Shown: positions 48,586 to 59,370, numbered from the stretch's first letter. The stretch is 64,000 nt of DNA from an uncultured Gammaproteobacteria bacterium (GCA_937801655.1 CALMWC010000010.1:111136-175135); one strand, 5' to 3'. A program made the numbers and translations. The notes: generated from the letters alone by a model not told the origin.

Positions 48586-50120
48586 CTAAATATTATTGGA
48601 ATCAATCTTTAATTTCACATATAAGTTTCTTGCAGCAACAAATGCAATCATCGCAAAAGGAAGGCCAGTTACAATAACAGATGTCTGAAGTGCATTTAAT
48701 CCTCCACCCATCAAGAGAATAATAGCTATTATCCCTAGTGTTATCGCCCAAACAACCCTAGTCATTATTGCAGGATCACGGTGCAGGGAATCTTCTTGAT
48801 TTGAAGAAGTCATCATAGCGGTTACCAGAGCACCCGAATCAGAGGAAGTCACAAAAAATGTAAGAATATTGATTAAAGAAAGACCCATTAAAAGAGTTGA
48901 ACCAGGATACTGTTCTAAAAAAATGAAAAGAGATACTGAAATATCTTCATTGATGGCATTCGCTAGTGATCCAGCTGTCGTAAATTCTTGATATATTGCT
49001 GCATTTCCAAACACACTCAACCATATGAAAACAATCAATGAGGGTAAAAAAACAACCCCAAGGATGAATTCCTTGATGGTTCTTCCATAAGAAATTCTTG
49101 CTATAAAAAGACCTACAAAAGGTGACCATGCAAACCACCAACAGTAATAGAATAATGTCCATCCATTTTGCCAGTCAGAGTTACTATAGGCATTTAGATT
49201 GGTTGACAGACTAATAAAATTTTGAATGTAAGACCCAACATTTTCTACAAATCCATCCAGAATATATCCAGTAGGTCCAAATAAAAATATAGTTATCAAA
49301 AAACAACCACACAAAATCATATTTAATTGCGAGAGTCTTTTTATGCCGGCATTCAAACCCAAAACTACACTTATAAGCCCTAATATAGTAATAAAGATAA
49401 TAATTATAAACTTTCCAGCGAAGCTTCAGGACTTAATGTTTCTATTGGCATCCAATAACTACTTGCAATATTAAGGTGTTCAAGCCCTGCGCTTATCTGA
49501 CTTGCTCCCAAGCCCAATGATGTGGCTATACCAAAGACTGTTGCGAGAATAGCAAACACATCAACTATCACTCGGCTCCAGGCACTTTCCAGTCCAGTAT
49601 CTAGAAAGAATGAGCTGACTCTGAAAGGTCTGCCTAAATTAAATGCAAAATATGCAAAGCATAATCCTACGACACCGTATATAGCCCAAGCATGAAACCC
49701 CCAATGTAAAAATGTTAGATTCATTGATAAAGTAGCCCGTTCATTGAAAGAAACGCCTTCTTCAAAGAGTGCCAATGAGCTGAGATGCGAAACAGGTTCT
49801 GCGACCGAGAAAAATATTACTCCAATACCTAGTCCAGCACTAAATAGCATAGCGATCCAGTTTATATAATTAAACTCTGGTTTCGCATCAGCTCCACCCA
49901 ATCTAATTTCTCCAAACTGACTAATAGCCATCCATATACAAAAAATTAGAAAACCATTTGCACTTAAGACAATTAACCATCCGAAGTTGTTAGCTATAAA
50001 TGATTGTGTGCTATTAAAAAGATTGTTGGCAGTATCAAGGTTAACTAGGGTAATCCCTATAAAAGTTGAGATAAGAAACAAAGAAATGAAGAATCTCTTA
50101 TAATCTATACTTTTAAACAT
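48586..50120 (-). pseudogene. BCCT-family betaine/choline/carnitine transporter, frameshifted
   Basis: Two open pieces join into one gene. The first (50120-49404) has the BCCT N-half: SQFGEIRLGGADAKPEFNYINWIAMLFSAGLGIG (quoted in part: RLGGADAKPEFNY, MLFSAGLGIGVIFF). It ends at TAA 49404-49406, but the next frame continues as GKFIIIIFITILGLISVVLGLNAG into the second piece (49362-48586) with WTLFYYCWWFAWSPFVG and FFVTSSDSGALV, the signature BCCT tryptophan-rich and substrate-site helices. Combined length about 510 residues, normal for the family. One single-base indel explains the break. It heads the demethylation operon and would supply the substrate. Confidence 0.85.
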
Positions 50121-50355
50121 AATTAGTTAAAAGAATTCTTTTGTAAGACATTTTTAGAGAGAAGTAGCGTTTTAAAAAATTTATATTATCTTTAATGACT
50201 GTCAAGTATCTAAGTATTACTAATACGAAAATAATTTATTTTTTTTAGCTCTAAAATCCTTAATTTTAATGAGCTCTATAAATTTAAGATAAAATATACT
50301 ACAACTCTATGCAATAACTATTGGATATTTAATTATCTAACCGAGGGAATAAAGG

Positions 50356-52954
50356 ATGACAAGAAAACAAACTAAGGCCTTAAGAAGATCAAAGGCTATC
50401 AAAAAGAAACAAAATATAATAAAACGAGCGAAATCTGCTGCTGCTGTCGCAGTTGCAAGTGCCGTTTTTGCTACTCCTAATATAAGTGCTCAAGATCACA
50501 GAGTGCTCAAGCAACGCAGTGAAGAAATCGTTGTAACATCAAGAAAGAAATGAGAGCCTGCAAGATGTTCCTTTGTCAGTGTCTACATAACAGAGGAAAC
50601 GTCTAGAAGAAGTAGGAATCAATACCTTCGAGGACTATCTCTTGCAATTACCAGGAGTTACCGCAGGAGGATCAGGTCCTGGTCAAAATACAATATACAT
50701 TCGAGGCCTTGCATCGACTACTCCAAACCTCACAACTGCAGGTGTTGCTGGCCTAGCACCTAACGTATCTTTCTACCTTGATGAGCAACCATTGGCTCAA
50801 CCAGGAAGAAACTTAGATGTTTATGCAGCAGACATTGCTCGAATTGAGGTACTTGCAGGACCACAAGGAACACTTTTTGGAGCTAGTTCACAAGCAGGTG
50901 TTGTAAGAATGATTACTAACAAACCTAAACAAGGAGTTACTGAAAGTAATTTTGAGCTTGAAACTAGATTCATGCCAGAAGGTGATACAGGAACAAAAGT
51001 TGAACTAATGACAAATGTTCCTCTTGGGGATAATACCGCATGGAGATTTGTAGCTTATAGAGATGAAAGAGGCGGTTATATTGATCAAGTTGCTGGTCAA
51101 CTTGATGCTAGTCAATCAGCACGTTTTAGAGAAGGTACGTTTATTAGAGCAAATGGTCTTGCTGTTGGTTCAGCAAGAGCTGGTTTTCAAGCCGGAGCTG
51201 ATTTATCTGGAGCAACTCTTCTTCCAGCAAATGCAATTGTAGAAGAGAATGCAAATGGAGTAGAGTACACAGGTTTTAGATCTACTCTAGCACATGAAAT
51301 TGGTGATAATTTGAATGCTACATTGGTTTATGCACAGCAAACAATTGAGTCTGACGGTGTTTTCTTTGCAGATCCGAATTTAGGTGATCTAGAAATTCAA
51401 AGATATACCCAAGATGAAATAAAAGATTCATTTGATAACATGAGCTTAACTCTTGAAGGTTCAATTGGTGAGCTAGAAGTTGTTTATGCTGGTGCGTATA
51501 CCGATAGAGATACTAATCAAATGGTTGATTACACTGACTATCTTTTCGTCGGTCAATATCTTCCATATTACATTTGTGATTATTACGTAACTTATACAAC
51601 GTATGCACCTGGTAATGTTCCTACTGGGACTTGCGGTGCTCCAAACTTGCTTGTTGACTCATATACAAATACTGAAGTTGAAAGTCATGAGATTCGTATA
51701 AATGCAGATATCAATGACAATATGTCACTTACAGCTGGTTACTTCATGAGTGATACTACACTTACAGAATTAAACCAGTTTAATTATCCAGGCTCAGTCG
51801 GTAATGATATAACTTATGCTGCGAATTATGCACTTACAGATACTTCTGTGTCTGGTTCGATTAATAATGCATCGCCAGGGTGGTATTCAGCTGGACCTTT
51901 CGCAGAACCAGTCATCTTCTTTAACGATATTAAGAGAACTGACGAACAGAAAGGTTTTTTTGGTGAACTAAATATTGCATTGAGTGACACATCAGAACTT
52001 ACTCTAGGTCTTCGTTGGTATGATATTCAAGTTGATTTTGAAGGCAGTGCTAACTCCTCATTTTATAATGGGTTTGGTGCTCCAGATACTCAACAATTTG
52101 GATCCAACTTATCGGCTCAATACGCACCTGGTAATGCAAATGGCTATCCAGATAAAGCTAAAACAGATGGTGTTATTGGAAAGGTAACCTATTCATGGAA
52201 TCCAAGTGATGATGTTATGTACTATGTGACATGGTCTGAAGGCTTTAGACCTGGGCTTCTAAATAGACCAGTTGGAGCATCTAATGCAGCTGGAACCTAC
52301 TCGGTTAAACCTGAAGTAAAATCTGATGAAGTTACAAACACTGAGTTTGGTTGGAAAACAATTCTTAAAGATGGCCAACTTAGATTTAATGGAAGTGTTT
52401 TCATGATAGATGTTGAAGGACTTCAATCAACTATCTTTGATCCAAGCATTGTTAACTTATTCTTTTCTGATAATGCCGCAGATGGCGACATTAAAGGTGT
52501 AGAGGGTGACTTTACTTACTTCGCTAATAAAGAAGGATTGACAGTTGCTGGTGCGTTCTCACTATTAGATACTGAACTTACTAAGAAATTAGTGCCTACC
52601 GATGATGTAGTTGTTGGAAGTGATATGGCATTTGCTCCTGGTATGCAGTTTAATCTAAGAGCAAGACAGGAGTGGGGAATGTCTAATGGAAATATTGGAC
52701 ATGCTCAAGTGCAATTAACTCATTCTGATGATAGTTTTTCAGATATTATGGAACCAAATAAAGCCGTACAAAGTAGTTACAGCACTATTGATCTTCGTTT
52801 CGGTATTAGCAATGATGATATGACTGCTGAGCTATACATTGACAACGTAACAGACGAAAGAGGTGAAATTAGTAATACCTTTGTATTTGATAGACAGCGT
52901 GTGTCTTATATAAGACCAACCACTGTGGGTATAAGGTATAAGAAAAACTTTTAG
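50356..52954 (+). pseudogene. TonB-dependent outer-membrane receptor with interrupted 5' frame
   Basis: The 5' piece (50356-50553) starts after GAGGGA with an unusually long, lysine/arginine-rich leader before a hydrophobic AAAVAVASAVFATPNISA, then a TonB-box-like EEIVVTSRKK and TGA at 50551. The next frame reads ESLQDVPLSVST, meets TAA at 50588-50590, and resumes as RLEEVGINTFEDYLLQLPGV into the 770-residue open piece from 50642. Three one-base changes of A would give one protein. The body has the plug (YIRGLAST, YLDEQPLAQPGR, IEVLAGPQGTLFGASSQAGVVRMITNKP in parts) and a 22-strand-type barrel ending IRYKKNF with terminal Phe. Ligand unknown. Confidence 0.82.
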
Positions 52955-52976
52955 TTTATATAAGCTATAATTTAGG

Positions 52977-52999
52977 AAGGGAGCTTAGGCTCCCTTTTT
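52977..52999 (+). terminator. rho-independent terminator after the TonB receptor
   Basis: Perfect 8-base stem AAGGGAGC / GCTCCCTT with a TTAG loop, running into a T5 tract, 23 bases after the receptor stop. This is the clearest intrinsic terminator in the window. Confidence 0.85.
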
Positions 53000-53042
53000 A
53001 ATTGCATAAGATAAATTACTATTTTTTTCATTAATATAATAA

Positions 53043-55049
53043 ATGACACAAGATAAATTAGACATATCGAGAGCTACTGAAGCAATAAAAGATATTAAAT
53101 TTGTCGAAGCACTTGGCTTATTAGAATCAAATCTTGCAAAAGACCCAAACCACATTGATAGCCTATATTTAGCTGCAGTTTGCTCAAGGTATTTAAAAAA
53201 TTACGATGATTCAAAAAAGTATATTGAGAGATTATTAAGTAAAGCTCCTGACATGGGGAGAGCCTATCAAGAGTTAGGTCATCTGAATAGAGATATGGGT
53301 AATGGAGACAATGCCATTGCACATTACAGACAGGCCTGTGAATTAAATCCTGCTTTATTGTCCTCTTGGAAAGCCTTGTATGATTATTTTAAAAGAAATA
53401 ATAATAAACCGGCTGCTGATCATGCATTTATGCAAATGAACACTCTTCAATCTATTCCAAGTATTTTACTTTACATAAGCCAGATTCTTAACGAAGGAAA
53501 ATTAGGTATTGCTGAAGAAAAATGTAGAGAATTTCTTAAAAAGAATCCAACCAATACATTCGCAATGTCATTGTTATCACAAATTGCTGATCGATTGGGA
53601 TATTTTGATGATGCTGAATTTTTACTTGAAAATGCAGTTAAATTTAACCCCAATGATGGGGAGCTTAGGATGAAATATGCAATGATTCTTCGAAAAAAAC
53701 AAAAATTTGCAAAGACTATGGAACAAGTAAATATATTGTGTGAGAAATTCCCTGAAAATCTCTCATATCAAGCTCAAAAAGCAAGTGAAATTATGCAAAA
53801 TGGTGATCATAATGGAGCAATTAATTTATTTGATGATATCCTCCAAAAGAATCCATACAATTTTAGTGTTTTTACCTCTAAAGGCCATGCACAAAAAACC
53901 TTAGGTAAGACAGAGCAAGCAATCAAAAGCTATCAATCTGCATATAAAGTTAAGCAAGATCATGGTGAAGCTTTTTTTTCATTATCTAACTTAAAAACAT
54001 ACACCTTCACTAAAAATGAATTAGATATTATGAGGCAGCAGCTCAAAAGAGTTGATCTAACATTAAAAGATAAGGCCTATTTTCACTTTGCATTAGCTCA
54101 GGGGTGTGAAGTAGTAGGGGAATATGATGAAGCTTTTTTTCATCTTGATTGTGGAAATAAGATTAAAAACAAGCAAAGTAAATATTCTATTGAGAAAATG
54201 GATAGAGAGTTACAAGCTCAAATCGATGTATGCAATGAACCATTCTTTGAAAAACAGGGTAATGGTGGCCATGAAACAAAAGATCCAATATTTATTCTGG
54301 GCCTACCAAGGTCGGGCTCAACGTTAATTGAACAAATATTGGCTTCTCATTCAATGATTGATGGAACGCTTGAGCTTCCAAATATTCTTTCTATGGCACA
54401 AAGCCTTAGAGGCGATGATATTTATGGTAAGGAGGGTAATTACCCTAAAAGCATGAAAGCTTTATCGCTTGAAAAAAGGATAGAAATGGGAAAAATGTTT
54501 ATAGAAGATACAAGAATGCATAGAAAAGATGCACCAAGATTTACTGATAAAATGCCTAATAATTTTCGTCATATTGGACTAATTCACTTAATCATGCCAA
54601 ATGCAAAAATTATTGATGCAAGAAGATATCCTTTGGATTGTTGCTTTAGTATGTTTAAACAGTTATTTGCCCAAGGACAAGAATTTACATATGGGTTAGC
54701 TGAAGCTGGGAGCTACTATAACAGTTATGTTAAGTTGATGAATCATTGGGATGAGGTGCTACCAAATAAAATATTAAGAGTTAATAACGAGGACATAATT
54801 GATGATCTGGAAGGTCAAGTTACAAAAATGCTAGAATTTCTGGAGTTACCTTTTGAGGATTCTTGTATTACTTTTTATGAAACTGATAGATCTGTTAGAA
54901 CAGCAAGCTCAGAACAAGTAAGAAAACCAATAAATAAGTCTGGAATGGGTAGATGGAAACCATATGCAAAAAATCTAAAACCTTTATTGGATGGACTTGG
55001 ATCAGATCTTATAAAACCTACTGATCTTGAGTTTTTTGAATCAATTTGA
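53043..55049 (+). CDS. TPR-repeat sulfotransferase family protein
   Basis: 668 residues: about eight tetratricopeptide repeats over residues 1-370 (ALGLLESNLAKDPNHIDSLYLAA, AYQELGHLNRDMGNGDNAIAHY quoted in part), then a sulfotransferase domain with the 5'-phosphosulfate loop FILGLPRSGSTLIEQILASH near residue 418 and the 3'-phosphate element DARRYPLDCCFSMFKQLF near 525. Such TPR-sulfotransferases often sit beside TonB-dependent receptors in marine bacteria; target (glycan, peptide or small molecule) unknown. Separated from the receptor by a terminator, so independently transcribed. Confidence 0.85.
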   Translation: MTQDKLDISRATEAIKDIKFVEALGLLESNLAKDPNHIDSLYLAAVCSRYLKNYDDSKKYIERLLSKAPDMGRAYQELGHLNRDMGNGDNAIAHYRQACELNPALLSSWKALYDYFKRNNNKPAADHAFMQMNTLQSIPSILLYISQILNEGKLGIAEEKCREFLKKNPTNTFAMSLLSQIADRLGYFDDAEFLLENAVKFNPNDGELRMKYAMILRKKQKFAKTMEQVNILCEKFPENLSYQAQKASEIMQNGDHNGAINLFDDILQKNPYNFSVFTSKGHAQKTLGKTEQAIKSYQSAYKVKQDHGEAFFSLSNLKTYTFTKNELDIMRQQLKRVDLTLKDKAYFHFALAQGCEVVGEYDEAFFHLDCGNKIKNKQSKYSIEKMDRELQAQIDVCNEPFFEKQGNGGHETKDPIFILGLPRSGSTLIEQILASHSMIDGTLELPNILSMAQSLRGDDIYGKEGNYPKSMKALSLEKRIEMGKMFIEDTRMHRKDAPRFTDKMPNNFRHIGLIHLIMPNAKIIDARRYPLDCCFSMFKQLFAQGQEFTYGLAEAGSYYNSYVKLMNHWDEVLPNKILRVNNEDIIDDLEGQVTKMLEFLELPFEDSCITFYETDRSVRTASSEQVRKPINKSGMGRWKPYAKNLKPLLDGLGSDLIKPTDLEFFESI

Positions 55050-55234
55050 TGTTTTTAAGATATTAAACTTTATCATTAAATCCTATGATAGACCCCAATT
55101 TTAATGAAATAGTTGATACGTCATTGATATGTATTTCATTTTTGTTAACTCAAGTAAATGGGAAAAATAGTTAAGACAGCCTATGTCATTTTTAACATTC
55201 AGGCTTATAATGATGCGGATATATTATATTAGAG

Positions 55235-55255
55235 CAAATGCTTACAAAGCATTTG
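55235..55255. promoter_or_regulatory. inverted repeat directly before sdaA
   Basis: CAAATGCTT, ACA, AAGCATTTG: a perfect 9-base inverted repeat ending 9 bases before the sdaA ATG, where a ribosome site would lie (none is obvious). It may be an operator or an mRNA hairpin that controls initiation. Confidence 0.5.
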
Positions 55256-55264
55256 TGAAAAATT

Positions 55265-56665
55265 ATGGCAATTAGTGTTTTCGATCTTTTTAAAATTGGT
55301 ATTGGGCCATCCAGCTCCCATACTGTTGGTCCTATGATTGCTGCACGAAAATTTATACTGAGTATAGAAAAATCCAATCAATTAAAAAAAGTGAGTCGTA
55401 TAAAATCTGAAATGTATGGTTCCCTTGGCGCTATGGGAAAAGCTCATGGTACACCTAAAGCCATTGTCTTAGGCATAGAAGGGGAGCAACCTGAGACAGT
55501 TGATGTAACTTTAATCACTAAACGAATTGAAAAGATTTATTCTGAAGGACGAATAAATTTACTTGGAAAAAAAACTATTAATTACAATCATGAGATAGAC
55601 CTTAAGCTTTATCGAAAAAAATCACTCCCTTTTCATCCTAATGGCATGATATTTTCTGCCTTTGATGAGAGCGGAGAGGAATTAGTTCAAAAAACCTACT
55701 ATTCTGTGGGAGGTGGTTTTGTTGTAGATGATTCTAATGAAAATGGAAATTATATCGCTGAAGATGAAACTGCAATCACATACCCATACGATACAGCTAC
55801 TGAGCTTTTGGAATACTGCAAAAGAGAGTCCCTCAAAATATCGGATGTGATGATAAAAAATGAAAGTGCATGGCGATCAGAAAATAAAACTCATGAAGGA
55901 TTATTAAGCTTATGGTCTGTGATGGTAGAAACTATTAATAATGGTATTGCTAATAAAGGAGTATTGCCAGGAGGTTTGAATGTCCCACGTCGAGCCCATA
56001 AGCTCCATCAACAATTAACGAAACAATCAAATCAAAAATCTGATGACCCGTTGACAATACTTGACTGGGTAACCCTTTATGCGTTAGCAACCAATGAAGA
56101 GAATGCTGCAGGAGGGAGAGTGGTTACTGCACCTACCAATGGAGCAGCCGGTATTATTCCTGCTGTTCTGCATTATTACATACGTTTTGTACCCAAAGCG
56201 GATGATGATGGAATAGTTAGATTTTTATTAACTGCTGCTGCAATAGGTATCCTATATAAAAAGAATGCATCCATAAGCGGTGCTGAAGTTGGTTGCCAAG
56301 GTGAGGTTGGATCTGCTTGCTCGATGGCAGCTGGAGCATTAACAGAAGTTCTTGGTGGTTCGCCAACACAAGTTGAAAATGCAGCTGAAATTGCGATGGA
56401 ACATAATTTAGGACTTACTTGTGACCCGATAGGTGGTCTAGTACAAATACCTTGTATTGAGCGTAATGCCACGGCATCAGTCAAGGCAATCCATGCTGCC
56501 CGTATGGCGCTTCAGGGAGATGGAACTCATTTTGTTTCATTGGATAAAGTGATCCAAACAATGCGAAAGACTGGTGAAGACATGCATCTTCGATACAAAG
56601 AAACATCTCGTGGGGGGCTAGCAACTCATGTGCTAGAAGTTCCTGTAAATATTATTGAATGTTAG
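55265..56665 (+). CDS. sdaA: L-serine dehydratase (single-chain, Fe-S type)
   Basis: Deaminates serine to pyruvate. 466 residues in the single-chain arrangement: beta domain first ([19 protein letters not shown]), alpha domain with [17 protein letters not shown] and Fe-S cysteines in [17 protein letters not shown] near residue 343 and [18 protein letters not shown] near 392-405. It could drain serine made from glycine plus CH2-THF by the upstream demethylation block. A perfect inverted repeat sits over its ribosome site. malonyl-CoA decarboxylase follows after 17 bases. Confidence 0.95.
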   Translation: MAISVFDLFKIGIGPSSSHTVGPMIAARKFILSIEKSNQLKKVSRIKSEMYGSLGAMGKAHGTPKAIVLGIEGEQPETVDVTLITKRIEKIYSEGRINLLGKKTINYNHEIDLKLYRKKSLPFHPNGMIFSAFDESGEELVQKTYYSVGGGFVVDDSNENGNYIAEDETAITYPYDTATELLEYCKRESLKISDVMIKNESAWRSENKTHEGLLSLWSVMVETINNGIANKGVLPGGLNVPRRAHKLHQQLTKQSNQKSDDPLTILDWVTLYALATNEENAAGGRVVTAPTNGAAGIIPAVLHYYIRFVPKADDDGIVRFLLTAAAIGILYKKNASISGAEVGCQGEVGSACSMAAGALTEVLGGSPTQVENAAEIAMEHNLGLTCDPIGGLVQIPCIERNATASVKAIHAARMALQGDGTHFVSLDKVIQTMRKTGEDMHLRYKETSRGGLATHVLEVPVNIIEC

Positions 56666-56682
56666 AGGATTCCTAATCACAT

Positions 56683-57951
56683 ATGAGTTTTTTAAAGAAT
56701 CTAATTTCATCAATAATGCGTGGATCGCTAAAAGGCGGCTATTTTCGTTCAAAAGATTTTGGGGTTCTGCATAAAGACATCAATAAGGCTTTAGAGTCTG
56801 TTATGTCAAAAAGTGGAGAAGTTTCTTCATTAGTATATGCAGAACATCTTTCAAATTTAATAGAAAATCTTGATGATAAGCAATTGATTGATTTCTTTAA
56901 TACTCTTATAGAAAAATATGACATAGACTCAAATTCTTTATTAAAAGCATCTAAAGAATATTCTAAAAACAAAACTCAGAAAAACTTAGAGATAATTTCT
57001 CGATCTTCCGAGCCCCAATGGGTTGAGCTCTTTAGAAGATTAAATACAGTATCTGAAGGCACCCATAGATTGGTCCGGCTTAGGGAGAGAATTAGATCTC
57101 TTGAAAAAGATAATCCAGACCTGGCATTCTTTGATATAAGCCTTTTAAATTTATTTAAGCATTGGTTTAATCCATCATTTTTAGTTTTAAAAAGAATAGA
57201 TTGGTCAACTCCTGCCAATATTTTAGAAAAGATAATTGCTTATGAGGCTGTACATGAAATTAATTCCTGGGAGGATCTTAGGGCAAGATTAGCACCAGAA
57301 GACAGAAGATGCTTTGCTTTTTTTCATCCACTTATACCCAATGAGCCACTTATTTTTGTTGAAGTCGCATTAAGCGACAATATGCCAGAAACTATTAATG
57401 AAGTTATCAAGATTGATAGAAGCATTACTCTGGATCAAGATATTAATACAGCAGTTTTTTATTCTATTTCAAATTGTCAGGATGGCCTCTCAGGAATTTC
57501 ATTTGGCAATTTTTTAATTAAAAAGGTAGCTCATAAATTAAAACAAGAAAACGAAGGACTGGATAGATTTGTGACACTTTCGCCAGCTCCTGGTTTTACA
57601 AAATGGCTTAAAGAAAAATCTATAGATGAGGATCTGCATGAAGATAATCTTCTCAAGCAAGCATTAATTTATCTTTTAGATTCAGATAGAGAAGATGGAT
57701 ATCCGAATGATCCTGTAGCTAAATTTCATTTAGGTAATGGAGCTATTTTAGAAAAGGTAAATTTAAATTCTGATTTATCTTCAAAAGGAATTAATCAATC
57801 AAAAGGCGTCATGATTAACTATCTATATAATCTCGATTTATTAGAGAAGAATCATGAATTATTTTTTAAAACAAAAACAGTTCAACAATCAGACGGAATC
57901 AAAAGTCTTAGAAAAAAACTCCAAATTGACAAACAAGCCAAATCAAAATAA
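56683..57951 (+). CDS. malonyl-CoA decarboxylase
   Basis: 422 residues, matching MCD (MatA/MLYCD family), which turns malonyl-CoA into acetyl-CoA and CO2. N-terminal helical domain (about 1-140) and a GNAT-like catalytic domain: FFHPLIPNEPLIFVEVAL, FYSISNCQDGLSGISFGNFLIKKV in parts, TLSPAPGFTKWL and the catalytic His region VAKFHLGNGAILEKVN. Shares a probable transcript with sdaA. No malonyl-CoA synthetase or malonate transporter is adjacent, so the source of malonyl-CoA is unclear. Confidence 0.9.
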   Translation: MSFLKNLISSIMRGSLKGGYFRSKDFGVLHKDINKALESVMSKSGEVSSLVYAEHLSNLIENLDDKQLIDFFNTLIEKYDIDSNSLLKASKEYSKNKTQKNLEIISRSSEPQWVELFRRLNTVSEGTHRLVRLRERIRSLEKDNPDLAFFDISLLNLFKHWFNPSFLVLKRIDWSTPANILEKIIAYEAVHEINSWEDLRARLAPEDRRCFAFFHPLIPNEPLIFVEVALSDNMPETINEVIKIDRSITLDQDINTAVFYSISNCQDGLSGISFGNFLIKKVAHKLKQENEGLDRFVTLSPAPGFTKWLKEKSIDEDLHEDNLLKQALIYLLDSDREDGYPNDPVAKFHLGNGAILEKVNLNSDLSSKGINQSKGVMINYLYNLDLLEKNHELFFKTKTVQQSDGIKSLRKKLQIDKQAKSK

Positions 57952-58019
57952 AAATACTTTTAAAAATAAAGATATAAACATCAAAGAGATAGCTTTATCA
58001 CTAAGAAGATAATATTTTT

Positions 58020-59351
58020 TTATTCAGTCTTATTTAAATCTGTTTGATAGGTCTCAGTTAAAGCCATTACTGATAGTAAACTAAGCAATGCTGCAAATGC
58101 TATGTAAACAGAAACCCAGAAAATATCTAATTCTGTCCATAATTTAACAGCTATAGTTGGAGCAAAAGCTCCACCAATAATTGCTCCAAATTGATAACCT
58201 AAAGTTGCTCCTGAATATCTTACTTCAGTGCTAAATAGTTCTGTAAAGAAGGCTGCTTGAGGTCCATACATCATTGCTAGAAAGACTAAACCTCCTGTTA
58301 TCGCTAAGACTATTAACCAAAAACTTCCTGTATCAACTAATGGAAAAATAGCAAAAGCCCATAGACCTGATAAAACTGCTCCCAACATAAAAATACCTCT
58401 TCTTCCATGTCTGTCAGAATATGAAGAGAATACAAACTGCACTGGTACCATTATTGCTGAAGCAATTAAAACTGCGGCAAGCATATCATCTCTTGCCATG
58501 TTTACACTTTGGACTCCATAGGCTAATAAGAAGGCTATCAAAATATAAAAAGTGACTTGAACGGAAATAAAAGCTCCAGCAGCCAGAATTATTCTTTTAG
58601 GATATTTCCTTATTGCTTCAATAATTGGTGATCTTTGGATTACACTTTCAGCATCATCCTGTTGTTCATTTCTATGTAATACTAATTCTTTAAACGCTTT
58701 AGTATCCTCAAGATTTAATTGAATATACATACTAATAACAATTAAAACACTGCTAGCAAGAAAAGGAATTCTCCAGCCCCAAGTATTAAAAAATTCTTCT
58801 GAAACTAATGCGCTAGTAATAATAAGAGCTAGGTTGGCTAATATTACTCCAATTGGAGCACCAGCTTGAGCAAAAGCCCCATAATATCCTCTCTGATTTG
58901 ATGGAGCGCTTTCAGTAACTAAAAGCATTGCTCCTCCCCACTGACCGCCTATAGCCAATCCTTGAGCAAACCTTAGTAAGGTAAGAAGAATAGGTGCTGT
59001 AACACCAATCATTGCATAAGTTGGTAATAGGCCTATTAATGTAGAAGAGATGCCCATTAATATTAATGCACTAATAAGTGTTTTCTTTCTGCCTATTTTG
59101 TCCCCAAAGTGTCCAAAGATAATTCCACCAATTGGCCTAGCTATAAAACCAGCTGCAAATGTTAATAAAGATAAAATTAGGGCTGTTGAAGGAGTTTCTT
59201 CTCCAAAAAAAACTGTTGGAAAAATAAGAGCAGCTGCTGCTCCATAAAGAAAGAAATCATACCATTCAATACTGGTACCCGCTAAAGCTGTAAGAGCAAC
59301 TTTTCGCATATTTGAATTGTTATGGGTATGTTCTAAATTTTCTTGATTCAT
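58020..59351 (-). CDS. MFS transporter of the metabolite:H+ symporter (MHS, ProP-like) family
   Basis: 443 residues with 12 hydrophobic helices. MHS landmarks: GTSIEWYDFFLYGAAAAL in helix 1, FGHFGDKIGRKKTL in the 2-3 loop, RFAQGLAIGGQWGGAMLLVTESAP around helix 4-5, and the second-half loop SDRHGRRGIF. The family carries proline, betaine, shikimate, ketoglutarate or dicarboxylates; the substrate cannot be told, though a betaine or carboxylate role would suit the neighbourhood. Its 5' end lies 19 bases from the tRNA on the same strand. Confidence 0.9.
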   Translation of the reverse strand: MNQENLEHTHNNSNMRKVALTALAGTSIEWYDFFLYGAAAALIFPTVFFGEETPSTALILSLLTFAAGFIARPIGGIIFGHFGDKIGRKKTLISALILMGISSTLIGLLPTYAMIGVTAPILLTLLRFAQGLAIGGQWGGAMLLVTESAPSNQRGYYGAFAQAGAPIGVILANLALIITSALVSEEFFNTWGWRIPFLASSVLIVISMYIQLNLEDTKAFKELVLHRNEQQDDAESVIQRSPIIEAIRKYPKRIILAAGAFISVQVTFYILIAFLLAYGVQSVNMARDDMLAAVLIASAIMVPVQFVFSSYSDRHGRRGIFMLGAVLSGLWAFAIFPLVDTGSFWLIVLAITGGLVFLAMMYGPQAAFFTELFSTEVRYSGATLGYQFGAIIGGAFAPTIAVKLWTELDIFWVSVYIAFAALLSLLSVMALTETYQTDLNKTE

Positions 59352-59370
59352 ACTTGATAGTATACATAAA

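Noticed and set aside
55050..55264. Glycine riboswitch upstream of sdaA
   Set aside because: None of the conserved glycine-aptamer elements is present; only the 9-base inverted repeat is seen.
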